Shown here one piece after another: positions 60,783-64,000 of a DNA stretch of 64,000 nucleotides. A program made the translations under genes and the position numbers. The stretch comes from an uncultured Saprospiraceae bacterium (GTDB lineage Bacteria; Bacteroidota; Bacteroidia; Chitinophagales; Saprospiraceae). Under the pieces are notes generated by a model that was given only the letters and a program-made list of their open reading frames with translations, did not search any database and was not told the origin of the DNA. Numbering within the stretch: position 1 is the stretch's first letter; each line of letters begins with the position of its first letter. The DNA is taken from assembly GCA_937928045.1 (NCBI GenBank), contig CALFWO010000026.1, positions 1 through 64,000 of the forward strand. Direction: 5' to 3'.

Positions 60783-61750
60783 TGCCAATACTCCCAGTTC
60801 CAACTGGTCAATCATTTTTATTTGCTAAAGGTGCCCATCTTCAGACAATCATTCCTAACATAACTAGATATGTAAGGCTAACTTACAGTCGTGAACGAAT
60901 CGAATTGCCAGATGGTGATTTTTTAGACTTAGATTGGACAAAAAAAGGAAGCAGAAAACTGGTCATCGCACTACACGGATTAGAAGGACAAGGAAAACGA
61001 CATTACATCAAAGGTTCTTTGAAGGAAATGAATCGATTGGGTTGGGATGGTGTAGCGCTAAATTTCCGAGGTTGCAGTGGTTCTCCGAATAGACTAGCTC
61101 GTTCGTATCACAGTGGAGAAATTGAAGATCTTGATTTTGTAATTGAGCATATTCGAGCTTCAGGACAGTATGATACCATTTCTTTGCTGGGGTTTAGTTT
61201 AGGTGGGAATGTAGTTTTGATGTACGGAGGAAAAAAAGGAAATAATATTCCAGCGGAAGTAAAATCTATTGCTGCGATATCTGCACCATGCGATTTAACA
61301 GGGTCAGTAAATGAAATAGAACATTGGTCTAATAGGCACTATGTGCTCAAATTTTTAATCAGTTTGAGAAAGAAAACCAGGCTGAAGTCTCATTTATTGG
61401 GAGATTTTAACGTTAAGAAAATCCTCAGTTCAAAGAACTTCATTGAATTTGATGAGCGATATACCGCTCCTGCACATGGTTATAAATCTGCCAAAGATTA
61501 CTGGAAAAAGGCATCTAGTTTGCCTGTTTTATCTGAAATCCGTGTCCCAACTTTGTTGCTCAATTCCTTGGATGATACCTTCATTAGTAAAGCTTCCAGC
61601 CCAATATCCTTAGCTAAAAACTCCTCTTATTTGCATTTACTTCAGCCCAAATGGGGTGGCCATGTCGGATTCTTTGATCGTGTTCCATGGACAACGCTCT
61701 GGAGTGAGCGACAAATTGGCAATTTTATAACAAAGATTATTGGTTTGTGA
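60782..61750 (+). CDS. YheT-family alpha/beta hydrolase
   Basis: A 322-residue hydrolase of the YheT/ABHD1-3 group. It has the lipid-esterase-type N-terminus (FAKGAHLQTIIPNI), ALHGLEGQGKRHYIKG, the nucleophile elbow GFSLGGN, and late aspartate and histidine in LDDTFIS and GGHVGFFD. Predicted activity: an esterase on lipid or acyl substrates. The ATG overlaps the amidohydrolase stop (TAATG). Confidence 0.88.
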   Translation: MPILPVPTGQSFLFAKGAHLQTIIPNITRYVRLTYSRERIELPDGDFLDLDWTKKGSRKLVIALHGLEGQGKRHYIKGSLKEMNRLGWDGVALNFRGCSGSPNRLARSYHSGEIEDLDFVIEHIRASGQYDTISLLGFSLGGNVVLMYGGKKGNNIPAEVKSIAAISAPCDLTGSVNEIEHWSNRHYVLKFLISLRKKTRLKSHLLGDFNVKKILSSKNFIEFDERYTAPAHGYKSAKDYWKKASSLPVLSEIRVPTLLLNSLDDTFISKASSPISLAKNSSYLHLLQPKWGGHVGFFDRVPWTTLWSERQIGNFITKIIGL

Positions 61751-61914
61751 TTTTTAATGTTAGGTTGATGGATGCTACGTTTTTAACGTTATCTTAATCG
61801 AACCTTATGCCTAATTTATTCGTCTTTAAAATGAGGGTTTAAGTATCTTACAAAGAGCTGAGCTACTCGTTGCTGATTTCAATAAAAAAAGCCGATTTTT
61901 GAGGCAATAAATTG

Positions 61915-64000
61915 ATGGAACAACCACGTACCAATCCTAATGTCTTTGATGACTTTTTCCGCGGGCTCCGCCGCAGAAGAGCTTTCAAGATTTTTATGGG
62001 CGTGTTTAGAAGGACCTTACTGTTTTTGATTGTTTTGCTTTTTGTTTTATATCTCATCCTTCAAATTAAGCCTGTTCAAAATTGGTTGGTTACAAAAGCT
62101 ACCGAGCAAATCTCCGAAGGTCTTCAGACCGATGTTTCAATAGATGAAATTGATTTCAAGTTTTTCGATAAACTCGTTCTTAAGGATCTCTTCATTGCGG
62201 ATCTAAATGGAGACACTTTGCTTTTTACTAAGGAACTGAATACTTCTATGTCAGCTAATTTATTGGCTCTTGTAAACGGAAGATTCGATTTAGATGAAAT
62301 TCATTTGCAAGGGACAAAAATTAATCTAGATATCCGGCCTTATGAATATGAGAACAATCTTAAAAAGCTTTTAGTTAATCTAGAAAATTTTAAAAGAGAT
62401 CGAGATTCGAATAAAGTGAACAAACCAATCTATTTGGATTTGCAAACAATTTCATTTGAAGATATTGAATTGAATAATACCAATCGGTCTAGAGGATTTT
62501 ATCAATTCTTTAAAATTCCATCTGGTAGTATTGGTATTGAAAAAATTGATTTATCGAATATCGAGATTTTATTAGACAACATAGTTGTAAATAATCCTGA
62601 TGTTACAATTGAACTGCATCCGGCAAAAGATACAGCAGCAGTAGGCGAAGAAATTATCGGACCAAATGGGCCTGAAAATGAAGATGAAATTTTGCCGCAC
62701 ATCGCATTTGAATCACTTAAAATTATTGATGGTCAATTTACTTTTAATAATATTCGACGAGATCCGGTTAAAAGTACACCCGATACTATAATCGATTATC
62801 GGCATTTATTCGCGAATGATATCAATATAGAATTAGGCGCATCAACAACCAATACTTATCTGTACGAAACAGAACTCATTAATTTAGCGCTTAAAGAGCA
62901 ATCAGGTTTTCAATTAAACCGAATGGCTTCGAAAGAAGTTAAAATAGATAATCGGAAAGCTATTTTCAATGATATTATTTTCCAGACTCCTTATTCAACG
63001 CTGGGAGATACCATTGTCTTGAAATACCGACAATTTATGGATATTGATTATTTCAATGACAGGGTAAGAATGGATGCGCGAATTAAGGATAGTAAAATTG
63101 CTTTGTCAGACTTGATGAATGTTGCTCCGGGTTTAAAGAACAACGCATTTTTTCAAAAGAATAAAAGAGAAGAAGTTGATATATCAGGACGATTTACAGG
63201 AAGGGTAAATAACCTTAGAGGACGTGATGTACAATTAAGATTAAACGATGGAACCAACCTTGCAGGTAATTTCAGATCTAGAGATTTGACCATTAAAGGA
63301 GAGGAAGTGCTTAACCTAGAACTTGATTATTTTAGATCGGATATGCAGACGATCAGGTTGTTACTTCCAGATTTTAATCCTCCGGATAACTTCGACAAGC
63401 TTGGTAAATTTGATTTTAATGGGAGGTTTGATGGTTTCTTTGCTGACTTTGTAGCCTATGGAGCCTTACAGACAGATTTGGGGGCCGCCGAAGTCGATAT
63501 GCAAATGGTATTGACTCAAGGTAGAGAGTTTGCAGAGTACTCTGGGAAAATTTCTTTAGATGAATTTAATCTTGGGGCTTGGGCCGATAATCCAGATTTT
63601 GGAGTCGTAAGTTTTCAGTCAGAAGTGGCCAAGGGATATGGACTAACATTGGAAACTGTTAATACTGAGTTGACGGCTAATATTGATGAATTCGATTTTC
63701 GAGGTTACAAGTATGAAAATGCCGTCATGGAGGGTAGAATTTCTAAGAATTTATTCGATGGAGATTTATTGATCAAGGATAAAAATGTTGATCTAACTTT
63801 CTCAGGAGCAGTTCAATTTGGTGATACTATTCCAGAATTTGATTTCTCAGCTCAAGTAACGAAATTGGATTTAAAAGCGGTGAACCTAACTGATCGTCCA
63901 ATTTCCTTTCGAGGAAATTTAGACTTAAATTTAATAGATAAGGACATCGCAAAAATTCGTGGAACAGCTCAAGGTTCAAAATTGATAGTGATTGAAACGG
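61915..64000 (+). CDS. TamB-like envelope protein (5' part, cut by window end)
   Basis: An open frame of 695 codons from ATG 61915 that continues past the window. It begins MEQPRTNPNVFDDFFRG, has one membrane helix near 36-54 (LLFLIVLLFVLYLILQI), then QNWLVTKATEQISEGLQTDVSIDEIDF, the start pattern of TamB/AsmA-type proteins, and a long beta-rich region with repeated strands. TamB-like proteins bridge the inner and outer membrane and move lipids or assist outer-membrane proteins; Bacteroidota forms usually exceed 1,400 residues. The DUF490 C-terminus lies outside the window, so the assignment is by the N-terminal part only. Confidence 0.82.
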   Translation, partial: MEQPRTNPNVFDDFFRGLRRRRAFKIFMGVFRRTLLFLIVLLFVLYLILQIKPVQNWLVTKATEQISEGLQTDVSIDEIDFKFFDKLVLKDLFIADLNGDTLLFTKELNTSMSANLLALVNGRFDLDEIHLQGTKINLDIRPYEYENNLKKLLVNLENFKRDRDSNKVNKPIYLDLQTISFEDIELNNTNRSRGFYQFFKIPSGSIGIEKIDLSNIEILLDNIVVNNPDVTIELHPAKDTAAVGEEIIGPNGPENEDEILPHIAFESLKIIDGQFTFNNIRRDPVKSTPDTIIDYRHLFANDINIELGASTTNTYLYETELINLALKEQSGFQLNRMASKEVKIDNRKAIFNDIIFQTPYSTLGDTIVLKYRQFMDIDYFNDRVRMDARIKDSKIALSDLMNVAPGLKNNAFFQKNKREEVDISGRFTGRVNNLRGRDVQLRLNDGTNLAGNFRSRDLTIKGEEVLNLELDYFRSDMQTIRLLLPDFNPPDNFDKLGKFDFNGRFDGFFADFVAYGALQTDLGAAEVDMQMVLTQGREFAEYSGKISLDEFNLGAWADNPDFGVVSFQSEVAKGYGLTLETVNTELTANIDEFDFRGYKYENAVMEGRISKNLFDGDLLIKDKNVDLTFSGAVQFGDTIPEFDFSAQVTKLDLKAVNLTDRPISFRGNLDLNLIDKDIAKIRGTAQGSKLIVIET

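Noticed and set aside
1-64000. CRISPR arrays, insertion sequences, integrases and prophage genes.
   Set aside because: No regularly spaced identical repeats, transposase or integrase motifs, or phage structural genes were seen on either strand.

Overview
The window is a stretch of chromosome from a member of the Bacteroidota. Four signs point there: several exact copies of the Bacteroidota -7 promoter box TAnnTTTG upstream of genes; secreted proteins with type IX secretion (T9SS) C-terminal sorting domains; a TonB-dependent receptor paired with a DUF4249 lipoprotein; and a PorE-like envelope protein. The DNA is AT-rich, genes are dense, and Shine-Dalgarno signals are weak. A Saprospiria- or Cytophagia-like marine organism is my inference, not shown. 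I see no rRNA, tRNA, insertion sequence, CRISPR array or prophage.

Layout. 0-13.5 kb: a dicarboxylate/amino-acid symporter, a possible small RNA, purM, a TlpA-like thioredoxin lipid-envelope or secreted protein, purB, an AsmA-like protein, ribonuclease D and a double ABC ATPase. 13.5-23.3 kb: a T9SS cargo protein, a metallo-beta-lactamase-fold hydrolase, an fmt-msrB-acyl-CoA dehydrogenase operon, an OmpA protein, a lipase and an SCP2 protein. 23.5-31.9 kb: an accessory region. Its core is a peptide maturation and export operon (C39-peptidase ABC exporter, HlyD adaptor, LanB-type dehydratase N-domain protein). Three ACCGC half-sites at an exact 21-bp period precede it. A T9SS protein, small membrane proteins and a lone NarL-type regulator follow. 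32-39.5 kb: lpdA, a lipoprotein, a catalytically degenerate nicotinamidase homologue, an M28 peptidase, a sulfotransferase-like/class IV aminotransferase pair and a WG-repeat lipoprotein. Two near-perfect parS centromere sites lie 761 bp apart at 38.8 and 39.6 kb. 39.7-47.5 kb: small secreted and membrane proteins, coaD, pruA, and the TonB receptor/DUF4249 pair. 47.5-58.4 kb: a minus-strand SWIM-rlmH-rhomboid-NUDIX operon, a plus-strand sixA-DUF4296-response regulator-histidine kinase run, an M23 peptidase, a PorE-like protein and a DinB-TPMT fusion. 58.6-64 kb: folP, an amidohydrolase, a YheT-type hydrolase, and the start of a TamB-like protein cut by the window end.

Most genes are housekeeping (purine synthesis, folate, CoA, translation initiation, rRNA methylation, proline catabolism) or envelope biology. 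The parts most worth following are: (1) the LanB/C39/HlyD operon, which lacks an elimination domain, a cyclase and a visible precursor, with its periodic operator; (2) the paired parS sites, which suggest the replication origin domain; (3) a structured, terminator-ended intergenic segment upstream of purM; (4) the pseudo-nicotinamidase; and (5) the DinB-methyltransferase fusion.
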